NCBI RefSeq assembly: GCF_964340395.1
Contig: NC_135554.1
Span: forward strand, 17,855,592 to 17,919,591
Length of the DNA stretch: 64,000 bases
Source of the DNA: Glandiceps talaboti
Lineage: Eukaryota; Hemichordata; Enteropneusta; Spengelidae
Reading direction: 5' to 3'
Shown: positions 33,901-48,025 of the stretch, piece by piece
How positions within the stretch are numbered: the stretch's first letter is position 1
How the letters are laid out: every line of letters begins with the position of its first letter
Translations under genes and position numbers: made by a program
The notes under the pieces: model-generated
Seen by the model: the letters and a program-made list of their open reading frames with translations, nothing else
Database searches by the model: none
Told to the model about the DNA's origin: nothing

Positions 33901-36900
33901 CCAGTACTAACAGAAGACATCATGGTAAGTAGTTATAGCCGTGATCTTTGAACCAATGAATCTTCAGTCACATTAAGATATGAAGCCAGTACTAACAGAA
34001 GACATCATGGTAAGTAGTTGTATCTGTGATCTTTGAACCAACTTCACAATTTTGGCGATTTTATCATTTTTTCTCAAATTTGTTAAAAAATGTTTAGGGT
34101 CAGCATGAAAAACTAGGAAGGTTTGGGTAACTGGCCAGGAACCAAACAACTTTTTTAGGCCTAAGCTGACCAACGACTGAACCTTACAGACTATCTGTAC
34201 CATTGCTTTATTAATATATTATATTCAGTGCAACATCAGTTTATATACCCCATTCAGCCATTAGTAAATTATATTCAGTGCAACATCAGTTTATATACCC
34301 CATTCAGCCATTAATATATTATATTCAGTGCAACATCAGTTTATGTACCCCCATTCAGCCATTAATATATTATATTCAGTGCAACATAAGTTTATATACC
34401 CCATTCAGCCATTAATATATTATATTCAGTGCAACATCAGTTTATATACCCCATTCAGCCATTAATATATTATATTCAGTGCAACATCAGTTTATATACC
34501 CCATTCAGCCATTAATATATTATATTCAGTGCAACATAAGTTTATATACCCCATTCAGCCATTAATATATTATATTCAGTGCAACATCAGTTTATGTACC
34601 CCATTCAGCCATTAATATATTATATTCAGTGCAACATCAGTTTATGTACCCCATTCAGCCATTAATACATTATATTCAGTGCAACATAAGTTTATGTACC
34701 CCATTCAGCCATTAATATATTATATTCAGTGCAACATCAGTTTATGTACCCCATTCAGCCATTAATATATTATATTCAGTGCAACATCAGTTTATATACC
34801 CCATTCAGTTATTAATATATTATATTCAGTGCAACATCAGTTTATGTACCCCATTCAGCCATTAGTAAATTATATTCAGTGCAACATCAGTTTATATACC
34901 CCATTCAGTTATTAATATATTATATTCAGTGCAACATCAGTTTATGTACCCCATTCAGCCATTAATATATTATATTCAGTGCAACGTAAGTTTATGTACC
35001 CCATTCAGCCATTAATATATTATATTCAGTGCAACATAAGTTTATGTACCCCCATTCAGCCATTAATATATTATATTCAGTGCAACATAAGTTTATATAC
35101 CCCCATTCAGCCATTAATATATTATATTCAGTGCAACATAAGTTTATATACCCCATTCAGCCATTAATATATTATATTCAGTGCAACATAAGTTTATATA
35201 CCCCATTCAGCCATTAATATATTATATTCAGTGCAACATAAGTTTATGTACCCCATTCAGCCATTAATATATTATATTCAGTGCAACATCAGTTTATATA
35301 CCCCATTCAGTCATTAATATATTATATTCAGTGCAACATAAGTTTATGTACCCCATTCAGCCATTAATATATTATATTCAGTGCAACATCAGTTTATATA
35401 CCCCCATTCAGCCATTAATATATTATATTCAGTGCAACATCAGTTTATATACCCCATTCAGTCATTAATATATTATATTCAGTGCAACATAAGTTTATGT
35501 ACCCCATTCAGCCATTAATATATTATATTCAGTGCAACATCAGTTTATATACCCCCATTCAGCCATTAATAAATTATATTCAGTGCAACATCAGTTTATG
35601 TACCCCATTCAGCCATTAATATATTATATTCAGTGCAACATCAGTTTATGTACCCCATTCAGCCATTAATATATTATATTCAGTGCAACATAAGTTTATA
35701 TACCCCCATTCAGCCATTAATATATTATATTCAGTGCAACATCAGTTTATATACCCCATTCAGTCATTAATATATTATATTCAGTGCAACATAAGTTTAT
35801 ATACCCCATTCAGCCATTAATATATTATATTCAGTGCAACATAAGTTTATGTACCCCATTCAGCCATTAATACATTATATTCAGTGCAACATCAGTTTAT
35901 GTACCCCATTCAGCCATTAATACATTATATTCAGTGCAACATAAGTTTATGTACCCCATTCAGCCATTAATATATTATATTCAGTGCAACATCAGTTTAT
36001 ATACCCCATTCAGCCATTAATATATTATATTCAGTGCAACATCAGTTTATATACCCCATTCAGCCATTAATATATTATATTCAGTGCAACATCAGTTTAT
36101 GTACCCCATTCAGCCATTAATATATTATATTCAGTGCAACATCAGTTTATATACCCCATTCAGCCATTAATATATTATATTCAGTGCAACATCAGTTTAT
36201 ATACCCCATTCAGCCATTAGTAAATTATATTCAGTGCAACATCAGTTTATATACCCCATTCAGCCATTAATATAATATATTCAGTGCAACATCAGTTTAT
36301 ATACCCCATTCAGCCATTAGTAAATTATATTGAGTGCAACATCAGTTTATATACCCCATTCAGCCATTAATATATTATATTCAGTGCAACATCAGTTTAT
36401 ATACCCCATTCAGCCATTAATATATTATATTCAGTGCAACATAAGTTTATATACCCCATTCAGCCATTAATATATTATATTCAGTGCAACATAAGTTTAT
36501 GTACCCCATTCAGCCATTGATATAATATATTCAGTGCAACATAAGTTTATATACCCCATTCAGCCATTAATATAATATATTCAGTGCAACATAAGTTTAT
36601 ATACCCCATTCAGCCATTAATATATTATATTCAGTGCAACATAAGTTTATATACCCCATTCAGCCATTGATATATTATATTCAGTGCAACATAAGTTTAT
36701 GTACCCCATTCAGCCATTAATATATTATATTCAGTGCAACATAAGTTTATGTACCCCATTCAGCCATTAGTAAATTATATTCAGTGCAACATAAGTTTAT
36801 GTACCCCCATTCAGCCATTAGTAAATTATATTCAGTGCAACATCAGTTTATGTACCCCATTCAGCCATTAATATATTATATTCAGTGCAACATAAGTTTA

Positions 36901-39900
36901 TGTACCCCATTCAGCCATTAATATAATATATTCAGTGCAACATAAGTTTATATACCCCATTCAGCCATTAATATATTATATTCAGTGCAACATAAGTTTA
37001 TATACCCCATTCAGCCATTAATATATTATATTCAGTGCAACATAAGTTTATATACCCCATTCAGCCATTAATATATTATATTCAGTGCAACATAAGTTTA
37101 TATACCCCATTCAGCCATTAATATATTATATTCAGTGCAATATCAGTTTATATACCCCATTCAGCCATTAATATAATATATTCAGTGCAACATAAGTTTA
37201 TATACCCCATTCAGCCATTAATATATTATATTCAGTGCAACATAAGTTTATATACCCCATTCAGCCATTAATATATTATATTCAGTGCAACATAAGTTTA
37301 TGTACCCCATTCAGCCATTAATATATTATATTCAGTGCAACATAAGTTTATATACCCCATTCAGCCATTAATATATTATATTCAGTGCAACATAAGTTTA
37401 TATACCCCATTCAGCCATTAATATATTATATTCAGTGCAACATAAGTTTATGTACCCCATTCAGCCATTGATATATTATATTCAGTGCAACATCAGTTTA
37501 TATACCCCATTCAGCCATTGATATATTATATTCAGTGCAACATCAGTTTATATACCCCATTCAGCCATTAATATATTATATTCAGTGCAACATAAGTTTA
37601 TGTACCCCATTCAGCCATAGTCACTGTTCCATTGCTTTATTAATAAATTGTATTTAGTGTCATTACTTATTGAAAGCTACCTTGTGCATAGTACGGATTT
37701 ACAGATTTTTATCTTGACGTAATCTCTCTATTTTAAGTTTAGGGCTAAACACTAAATAGCTAATGTGACAAATGACAGATAATACTTTAGAATCATGTGG
37801 GAGTATAAATCTGATGATGTGTACCTTGAAGTGAAAAACAAAGTAGTATATATGCTGAGACTACGCAGTCTTGTTTTTTTTTTTTTGCCCTGCAAATCTT
37901 AAAAAGAAATAAAAGTTAAACCACAAAGTTGCATTTGTGCTGAAGATATGCAGTCTTGGTTTTTGCCCAGCAAATCTTACAATGAAGTATAAAAACAAAG
38001 TTGCGTTTATGCTGAAACTATAGTACTAGTAAAGCCAGCAAATAGACAGTGCATAGCCAAACGGTGAAACGTTACTTGCAAGTTAGTCCCTTGGCTGTGA
38101 TACAAGACAAGTATGTTTTACTGACCTCATGAATGTATTTATGAATACGTAGCTTACTTTTTGCACAGCAAGTCTTACATAGAACTGTAGTAGAACAAGT
38201 AAAGTAGAACAGGCAAAGCATTTATTATTTTAATTCTTAAAGAAACATGCTACACTACTCAGCACATTTTACAACAATCTAACAACTAAAAATGAAAAAT
38301 AATACAACGGCTACAAAAACACAGAAAAAGGACCACCAATGAAAATGTCTCAAAAGAAAGAGCGCAAATGAGTACAAAATTGCTGGTCAAAACTTCTTTC
38401 AAATTCGATGGATAAAATTTCAGGAGACAGCAAGCAAATTAAAACAAATTACACTTTAAAAAGAGCATCACATTAAAATAGAGAGCCAATTGTCCCTGCA
38501 GTGACCCTGGCAACTCAAAACCTACTGTCAAAATACTGTCGAATAAGATGCATACATTACTTATAAATACATGTAATGGGAACACTTGGTCTTAATACAA
38601 GAACTAATTAGTTGTTTGTTTTACGGGATTGGTGAACGTAGTTGAAGATATGTCGTCTTGCTTTTTGCACTGTAAATTTTATAAAGAAGTGAAACACAAA
38701 TTTGTATTTATGTTGAAACTACAGTTTAGTGGTAAAGCCAGCAACTGGACAGTGCAAAGTTGAACAAATGAAATGTTACTTGTAAGTAATTGAAACCTAT
38801 ATAAGTACTATTGATTAGTATATTTTACTGACCTGATGTTGTATTTATTTTGAAATTAGGCAGTCTTAATTTTTTTGTACCGCAAATCATACAAAGAAAT
38901 GACGAACAAAAGTTGTATTTATGTTGAAATCAGGCAGTCTTGCTTTTTGTATTGCAAATCTTACAAAGAAAGAACAATCAAAGTTGTCTGTATGCTGAAA
39001 CTACACAGTCTTGCTTTTTGCACTGCATATCTTTATTCTTACTGACTGCACAAATGTAAACTACACATCAGTATCACCTTAGACTAAAAAATTCATCAAT
39101 GTTGTCGCTAACACCAACAGCAATGTTGAGTACAAACAAGAACACAACATATCAGTACAGTGCATATTTGCAAATTTATACACTATCTAAAATTGAGGTT
39201 TCAGTTACTGACTGCCACTTTAATGTTTTTGATGATGATTTAGAAAGTACTAGGTAGAACTGCTGACAAAGTACTAGGTAGAACTGCTGACACTACAGTA
39301 ATACAGCTACTCAGTGGAGTGTGTTTGTTAAACAGCTGGCAATTCAACGCATGAATGCCACAGAAAAGGGTAGTGTTTCCCTTTACATCAAGAACGTTCA
39401 TCAAGAATTTATGCATTGATTGATATTTTGATCAACTCTCGGTCAGATCTGACGCTGTATTTACATTACATCATTTATCATGACTGTAAATTTTGTTTAT
39501 TCCCATGGGCTGAGCACTGAACCATACACTGAACCAGTGTGTCCTTTACTGATGGCAAAATTTTGTTGCTGTGAGTCAAAATGAGAAAAACTGGGATTTC
39601 TTGTGAGTCACCATATTGTAAGAGATGGGGAACACCAAATTTTGGTGCATCACTAGAAATTGTGTGTGTCAGTGGTGTGTCAAATTGGCTTAGAGTGCAC
39701 ATTGGTCACCACATAGTAAGAGATAGGGGAACACCAAATTTTGGTGCATCACTAGAAATTGTGTGCATCAGTGGTGTGTCAAATTGGCTTAGAGTGCACA
39801 TTGCACTGGACTGACTTACAGATATTGATATTTAAAAACCAAGATTAAACTGTGCCATGGTTGGATTTTTCATTCCTTTTGGTCTCCAAAACTATTGTAT

Positions 39901-42900
39901 TCATTGAAAACATGTACCAGGCATTTTTATGGATTGTTTAATTTTGAGTCTGTCTTTTGTTGGGACAGATCAGTGGCCATACCCTTGGGGAATGCTGGTC
40001 AATTGATCAAAGCACCCCGGTATCATTAACCAGCATACATGCCTTAAAAAACTCACAGAAATCCCAGTGTTAGTACAACCATCATTACTACAACTCACTA
40101 TGTCCAGGTAAGCTATGTCATGATTGCAACATTTAAATTGTGGAAAACACTGTTGGTCCAATGGTCACGTCACAATTGACGATTGGGTAGGAGGTGGTAA
40201 ATTACTGTGCCATGATGTTCATTCAATAGATCTCCCCCATTCTGTTGATAGACAGAAATATATCAAGGTGATTACAGATTAACCCTTTCACTCCTGCATT
40301 AGTATAATAAGTAAATAAGAAATTGTCCCTTGATGTCTTTCACCTATTATCACATAAATACGTGCATATCTTCTACTGTGTGACGTCAAACAGGGGTGAT
40401 TTCAGAGCATATCACCCCTGTTCTTCCGAACTATTTTGTCTCCGTACTGTTCGAGTGTTCGTGTCAATCCCACGCTACTATCAAGTTTATCGTAATAATT
40501 ATGTGCTTTCAAAACGTAAATGCATACATTACGTTACATATATCCTTGGATGGCATGAGTTTGATACGTAGAAGTCCTTTTATTTTTATTTGATACATTT
40601 TATTCTATTTAAAAATCACGTAGATTATCGATGTAGCAGCCGGCAAGCTTACTTCCGATTTTCCGTCGAGCTCAGATCTCCGAACTTACAATTCTACTTA
40701 CGTTTTAAACTAAATTCGATATTTCATGTACATCGCAAGGTTATAATTTTGGTTGAGAAACCACACAACAGTATGACCGATACCATACATATGGTAAGCT
40801 TGACCTCGCGACAGGTCACGCGATTATGTAATTTGCATAGCCGTTGGGCACCATTTTTTAATATGTGATGAAGAATATAATGCGATGAAATGATGCAGTA
40901 TTCGTAAAATACGATTTAAAATTTTAGAAAAATACGGGGAAATACTTAATTATGTGATAAATATATAATTCCATGAAATCAATATTAGTTTTACGTCATA
41001 TGATTTACCTCGTATGATTCCGCAGACTACAAATTCTCGCCTACCGGCTCGAATTTGTATTAGTCCACGGAATCATACTCAGAGCATTATGACGTAAAAC
41101 TAACATTGATTTCATGGAATTATATATAAATATCAAATGAAAAATTGTTCCAAAATATTAATCCTCAATACATGTAATAAAACTTTAATTTTATGTGTGT
41201 GAATAAAGATTTATGACATTGTGAAAGTTACTGCAGTTTGGTGCAGTTAAGATATAGTAGAAGTTATGGAAAGTTTCCATTTTCATTTCAGTCAATACAC
41301 TACAGTGGCGGGGGAGGGGTGATAAAATTCCAGGTTGTCTCATATTTTAGACAGGAAACCAAAGAAAAATAACGATTATGTAAATTTTGCATGAAAAACC
41401 ATCACACACAAAATAATCGTGACTCAGTGGAAAGGTTTTCTGCATGTCAGTAATTTGATAGCTGATAAAATACTCGCCTGCATTCAACTGTCATTAATAT
41501 AATATTAGTCACAGGACTTATGTACATGTCATTCAATATCATAAAAGTCTCTTGTCACCATCAAATCTGTTGCAAATTCATCAATAATTTGTTGTAAATC
41601 CTGCGAAAAGAAAAATCCACCAGTAAGCTATCTGTTCTTCGTGAAATAAAAATGAACAATCTTGAAGAATTCAGAGAAAATTGTCATAACCTGAAGGAAA
41701 AGTGTTTGCAATATTGAAAGGTGTGAAAATGTGCATTTGTTAGCTGTGAAAGGAAATTCTTCACATGCATAGCTAGTGTTGGAAATACTTAGTGGAACTT
41801 GTCTTGTGAAAAATGTTGAATTTTATATGTTTGATAACTTCGGAAGTACTTTTAATGTTGTATTGAGGGTACAGAAAGCCATTTTTGTTGAAGTGTATGA
41901 CATCTTGCGATGTTACAATGCATTGTGCTTGAGGCTAAAAAATTAGAAAAATGTGTAAGCTATTATACAATTCATGTGAAGTAAACAACATGATTTACCA
42001 AGGGCTCTTTTCAATGTTTATTAATTATATCATGTTGAATTTTGTACATCATGTTGTAGCTTTCTGAATGTTTCAAATACATTAAATGTTGTGTAGTGGG
42101 TATAGAAACTCTTCTGTTGTAATGTATTTCATCTTAAGCTTTTGCAAAGTGTGACTTTCAAAAATAAAAAAATTGTGTGCAAGGTACACAAGTCATGTGA
42201 AAATAAAATACACCCCAGAGAATTTTTTTCTTTCAAGCTTTCAATGGATATAGAAACTGTGTAACCTTGTTATACATTTTTCACTTCAACTACACATTAT
42301 GATTTTTTTTAGCATTTCTGCACTCGTTCATGGCGTTTTGTGTTTCTAGGCTACCCCATACTGATATTTATGGTATAAATACAGAACTCTGGAGTCTTTA
42401 ATTTTAGCTGGGTTATGTTTTATACTAGTTTCAGTTGAGGACTGATCAAAGATTGCTGATAAGTTGCCCAACTCTTGGACTACACTCAAAAAATGACTGT
42501 ATTTCTTTCCTTGCATTTGCTCTGTATTGACAAATACAATGCTCTTATTTTGGATCGCTTTCATTACAACACTACAGTCAAATTTATCTAGTAGAAGGCA
42601 GGCTGCTTTAATATCCAATATTACAGAAGTTTTATTTCTAATCCATACAGGTGCATTTCAAATAAGGATTAAAATCTACGTGCGAAAGACATTTGTCTGG
42701 CAGAACTACAGAAAAGTTGGTCCAGAACAAAAGAAATGATCCAATGTTAACCGTATGTCCCTGTTCATTAGGTTTGTCCTGAGCACTCTGTTTTTCTCCT
42801 GCTTCAACTACACTAGGGCTCTAGGATGTTTCTCTGTGCTTACCATTCAACAAATTTTTGAATTTATTTGGATGAATAAAGATTTAAAATATAAATAACA

Positions 42901-45900
42901 CACTTACACGAACCTTGGATTGAAACTTTCAAATTGACACCCAGACCTTTGTTTAAGTTGTACACAGTTATGAGCTAGGTTGTGCCAGGTTATATTACAC
43001 TTAGAATATTGTAAAAGGTTAGATGAACTATAGCATGGTTTTCAGTCAGAATTATCTACAGCTGTGCGTAGCCTTGAAAATTACCATAGGATTCTTATTA
43101 CTATAATTGTGCTTTTGTCTAGAGTCTGACATCAATTTTTCTTGTGTGTACCACCTGCAAGCACGATTGTGAAGCCACCATCATATTCATATTCATATTC
43201 AGTTTCAAAAGTTCACCTCTAGGCTCAATCTGAATATGATGATGGCTTCACACGTTCATCATCAGATTCGAAGTCTTCCGAATGGGCACGAACGCGAGTT
43301 CAAATCACACAAATCCATCATTGGCAGTTTGAAATCATGCGATTGTGATTACTTCTCACTTGAATTGCATGGATTTGCATGCTCCTTTTTTATTTTTGCC
43401 AGAGTATCCAATTTGCACCATGAATTACTGTTGTCGTGGACCATAATATGGAGCATGCAAATCCATGCAATTCAAGTGAAAAGTAATCACAATCGCATGA
43501 TTTTAACCTGCCAATGATGGTTTTATGTGATTTGACGAACTCGCATTCGTACCCATTCGGAAGACTTCAAATCTGATGATGAACGTGTGAAGCCATCATC
43601 ATATTCAGATTGAGCTTAGAGGTGAACTTTTGAAACTGAATATGAATATGATGGTGGCTTCACACTCGTCCTGCAAGCAACCACCAGGGGGCAGGATTTC
43701 TTCAAAAGGTCAATTTTGATAAGGATAACGCTTGGTTCCCATTATGCTTTCGATTTCAAAATAGTCACCCCCATCAAAAACTCCCTATTTGTACCCCAGA
43801 GATTTATGTTATACATGTAACTTTTACTAATTTAAAACCAAATTGTTCAATGAGTAAATGTTACACAAACATAGAAGGGAAAGTTATTAACTAACAAACT
43901 CTAAAAGTTAGCCTGAAAGATCCAGGTGTTCCTTCTGCTTTACCGTATATAGCACTCTCTCATGCCTGGACAACTACTGTCATAATTAGCAGAGTCATCA
44001 AATACATGTTGTAATCTAATCTAATATAGATATGTATGATGCATATTAAATGACTACTGTTGTCACGGGTAGTGAATGGTTACATAAACGGACTAATGGA
44101 TGGACCTTCCAGACTATATAAAATTCTAAGGATTCTGTTTAAAAAAACAGGTATGCCTGTGGATGTGGAGGTTGTATCATCATTTGTTAGTCTGACATTT
44201 CACAATGAAGTGATGCACGATTTAATCGAGATGGCAGAAGGCTTGATTTAATACAAATCAATTCAATCCATTGAGGTGCAAATCCAAATGTCACCAGAAA
44301 CATCGGTGAGAATCACAATAAAGGTCTTCTTACACATGGGTGACGTGATCTGCATGCAGCACCCTGCAAGCTGCCAACTTGAGAAGAAGAAAGATTAAAA
44401 GAATACAAATTGAAAGACGAGAAGTTCAGGCTGTTGCCGACAGAGTAGGGTTTCCGTAAATCCTGCAATCACACATCATCATGGAAGCGTTCTCATCCTA
44501 TTGCACCTACAAGGTTGCAATTTAATCTTAGGTTTTCATACTCAAGTGATGAATACAATCTGCATGTAGGTGCAAATCTTATAGCCTCCAAACTTTTCAG
44601 GTGATTCTCTTCTCCAGTACGCTGTAAGATAAGAACATGATAACTGAGCGTTTGTAATGAAAGATTCTTGCAATATGTCAGTCAGACTTAAAAAGAACAG
44701 GCACTAATCACCTACATATTAATATTTATACTCGATGTAAATGTCAGAATTTTTTTTTTCAAGAAAGTAAAATCTGTTCTCCAGGTATTGTATGGGGATT
44801 GGTACACAGGATATGGAAATCTATGCAAGGGTTTATCAGATTTCTCCCCACTTTGACGCCATAGTTCCCAGTCAAAACTATGGAACAACTTCAAAATATA
44901 CATTAGGTTATTCAAGATTTATGAACTGTGTTACCATGGTTCACCACCAAAACTTAGCATGTTACAAATTACATGTATATTAAAATCTTGACTAGGTTTA
45001 CAAGATCCCCCCCCCCCATCCCCACCTCCATCCACTGTGTTGCTATGGTTCCTTGTCAGATCTATATTACATGGTATGGAAATCTAACTACGGTTTACTG
45101 GTTATCCCCTCTGTGTGTTCCTATCATGGTTTCCTCCAAAACTATTATAACAAGATTCAAAATCCCTAGAAAGCAAGTATTACCAGATTTCTCTCCTCTG
45201 GCGTGGCGTTCCCAAGCCATAACAAAATCACTGTATATTTTATATATCTCTCTCATTTCTTGGATTCTTTTCAATTCAGTACACTGTTTTAGCCAAACAA
45301 ATTAGTCAGGTATTTTCAAGAATTGCAAACAGGTTCTGAAAATTAAAAAAAAAAACCCACTAATACAGGCTTCTATTGGAGCCAGTGAAATAAAAAAAGA
45401 TTGATCATGGTAAGTGACATTTTCAAAAAAAAAAAAGGTTTTATAATTGTTTCATATGGAAGTGAATATTAGAAGGAGAAAGACTGCAATGGTCATAATT
45501 ACGTAATTTATTGTAAATTTAGATTTACAAAATTAACATTGTTTAATATACTCATTTTTTTTCCAAATTGATATAAAACTTGAGAATTGAAATCTGTTTA
45601 AATTCAGTGTAGATTAATTGGAATAAAATTGAATTAAGCTTTCAAAATTGCCAATAATTCATCTGTTAATTCGTTTATTAGTGAATTATCATTTTGTAGC
45701 TCTATGAATATTTTTAAGTTTCATTTTCAAAGGTTAACACTGCATTAGCTGTAACTACATATTTTGCATCATACTCATTAAGAATTAATAGAGACTGCTA
45801 TAAACAACCACTTAATTCTGGTGAAATTAATTACAAACCCCATTCTGGTGAAATAGCTCTTAAAATGATAGTTCTATGAATGTGAATATTTTTTAAGTTT

Positions 45901-47979
45901 CACTTCGAGACAAAGATTAACACTGCATTAGCTGTAACTACAGTTGTTGCATCATACTCATTAAGAATTAATAGAAACTGCAAAATACAACTTTGTATTC
46001 TGAAGAAATTAATTACCGTTGAAACCCCATGCTGGTGAAATAGCACTTAAAATGATAAACTGTTAATATGTAGGTTTCATTTGCAATTTTAATATATATG
46101 GTAATAAATCCTACACTGAGGTATGGGCCTTGCACTGCTTTCACAACAAAGTGATAATATATGTTTGTAACATGTGACACCATATTTTGCCATATTTTTC
46201 ATAAAACAAAACAAAAATTAAAAAGGTGTGTGTTTTCGAAAACGGCCTGAGAAAATAGGGTAGGTAAGTCAGGATTTTATTGTCTCTTTTTAATTGTTTT
46301 TATCTTTGAAAAATATTGCTTTGACTTGCAAAACCAAGCAAAATGTCGGTCACAATACCCCTTCTGTGATAATTTTGATGAAATATGTAAGGGCATTATT
46401 GAGGAAAGAAATTAGACATGCATAAACGTCAAGAAGACAAAAAAAAAGTCTTATCTCTTTGTTTGAAATGTTTTGGTTTGGGGTCTAAACTAGGGTCGGT
46501 CAGGTTGTCAGAAACACACGTTTGCTTTTTATTTTGCCTTACTCATTTAGTATTACATGTACCTGTATATTTATGTTAATCTGTGACTTGACATAACTGT
46601 AAAATCACCCAGTAGAATTTAATAGCAATTTTTGGGTGCTCCAAAAACTAATCCATTGAATGATGTCTTCAGGTTACTTCCAAACAGTTAGAGTGGATGT
46701 GACAGTTATTTAAACATGGTTCAATACATTGATTAACAGATTGCAATTCTTCATCAAATGAAACAAACGTAATATAATAGAACCCCATGACATGTGAGTG
46801 TGAATATTGCATACTCGGGGTATTTGCACATGTGCTTGCAGTGTTCTCTGTGCCCATACGTTCACAAGGTTAGCAAGTGAAATGCAAGTGAAATGCAGCA
46901 GAAAACACTGCAAGCACAAGTGTCAATACCCCAGAGTAACCACACTCGATGAAACTCATGTGGCATGGACTTCTCTTAGTAAATTACATATGTTTATTGG
47001 AAATGGCAAATTCCCATAAAAAATTATAAAAATCATACAGCGTGATCACATCATTTCGTGTGTAGCAAACAACTGTCCTCATTTGCATATCATATGTATG
47101 CTGGTATGCAATAATGTTTTGGTATTGCATTGCAGTGAAAATACCACTAGTATGCGTGCACACCAGTGCAAGTAATCTCTGGTACAAATGTAATGATAAT
47201 ACAGAGAAAACTGGCAGATGTGAATTATGCCCCTTTAAAGTGGAACAAACTGAGTTTATAACCTTTGCACTCAAGTGAAAATACTTATGTCATTGTAGAA
47301 ATTGTCAATTGTATGATATGGAGTTTCTGTACATTTTTTGATACGTATAGTAAATTATGTCATGGAATCATTTCAAGTTCATATCTTAGTACCATGTTTG
47401 AGTGAAGCTAGTTGAAAGTGATGGTTAAGTATACCTCAGTAAGTTGAATATTGTGAGTATCGTTTAATATGTAGAAAAAATGACAGCCCCCAAAACCTAC
47501 AAACTCAGCTTGTGCCCCTTTAAGCTTGTGAACTGTTTATGAACCACATATGCACCAAGTTGGTAGCAAGCAGCACATGTTTTGAAAAGGAATAATAATT
47601 TCATTTTGTTCTTTTGTCATGCAGATTTTATACCAATTGGTGGCTTTACAAGTGAATCACAGCAGACTTTGTTCCAGGATTTCCTTCTGAGAGCCAACAG
47701 ATATAATACTCTACAGATATTTGATAACAGTTCAGGTCTTACCAAGAAAATTATATTGGTTGAAGTAAGTGTTTTAAAACTATCACTTTTTGTAAACAAA
47801 AAAAATGATTTGGGCACTAACTATACTAATTTACTTGAATTGGTGAATTTCTCATATACAGATGAATGTGAAACATGATTACATGTAGTCAGTTTAACCA
47901 ATTGTCTTTTCAACTTGTAAAGTTTCATCATGTGTACCACTGAACTGGAAGTGTTCTTTACTCTCCCCACTTTCATATC

Positions 47980-48025
<46 letters not shown>

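Larger units (their letters stand above)
37619..47624 (+). other. Remainder of the 14.1-kb RAD17 intron
   Basis: No exon with acceptable phases was found. It contains degenerate tandem copies of a segment around CAGTCTTG(C/G)TTTTTGC and CTGCAAATCTTACAAAGAA (37,850-38,040 and 38,640-39,030), a duplication near 39.6-39.8 kb, foldback elements near 41.0, 43.2 and 46.8 kb, degenerate repeats at 44.8-45.2 kb and a tandem duplication at 45.7-46.06 kb. The remainder is featureless AT-rich DNA. Confidence 0.6.

Noticed and set aside
34979-35217. Open frames with a repeated SLYTPIQPLIYYIQCN peptide in the 50-bp array
   Set aside because: Unit length 50 is not a multiple of three and the frame survives only over a few copies; no start or splice support.
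34211-37618. CRISPR-like regular repeat array
   Set aside because: There are no unique spacers; the 50-bp units abut directly and the surroundings are an animal gene intron.
42346-42618. 90-codon minus-strand frame in the big RAD17 intron
   Set aside because: Somewhat protein-like, but there is no recognised domain and no convincing splice sites; kept only as a weak note in the features.
43236-43517. 93-codon frame in the large foldback
   Set aside because: It spans both hairpin arms and the loop, which is not plausible as a coding exon.
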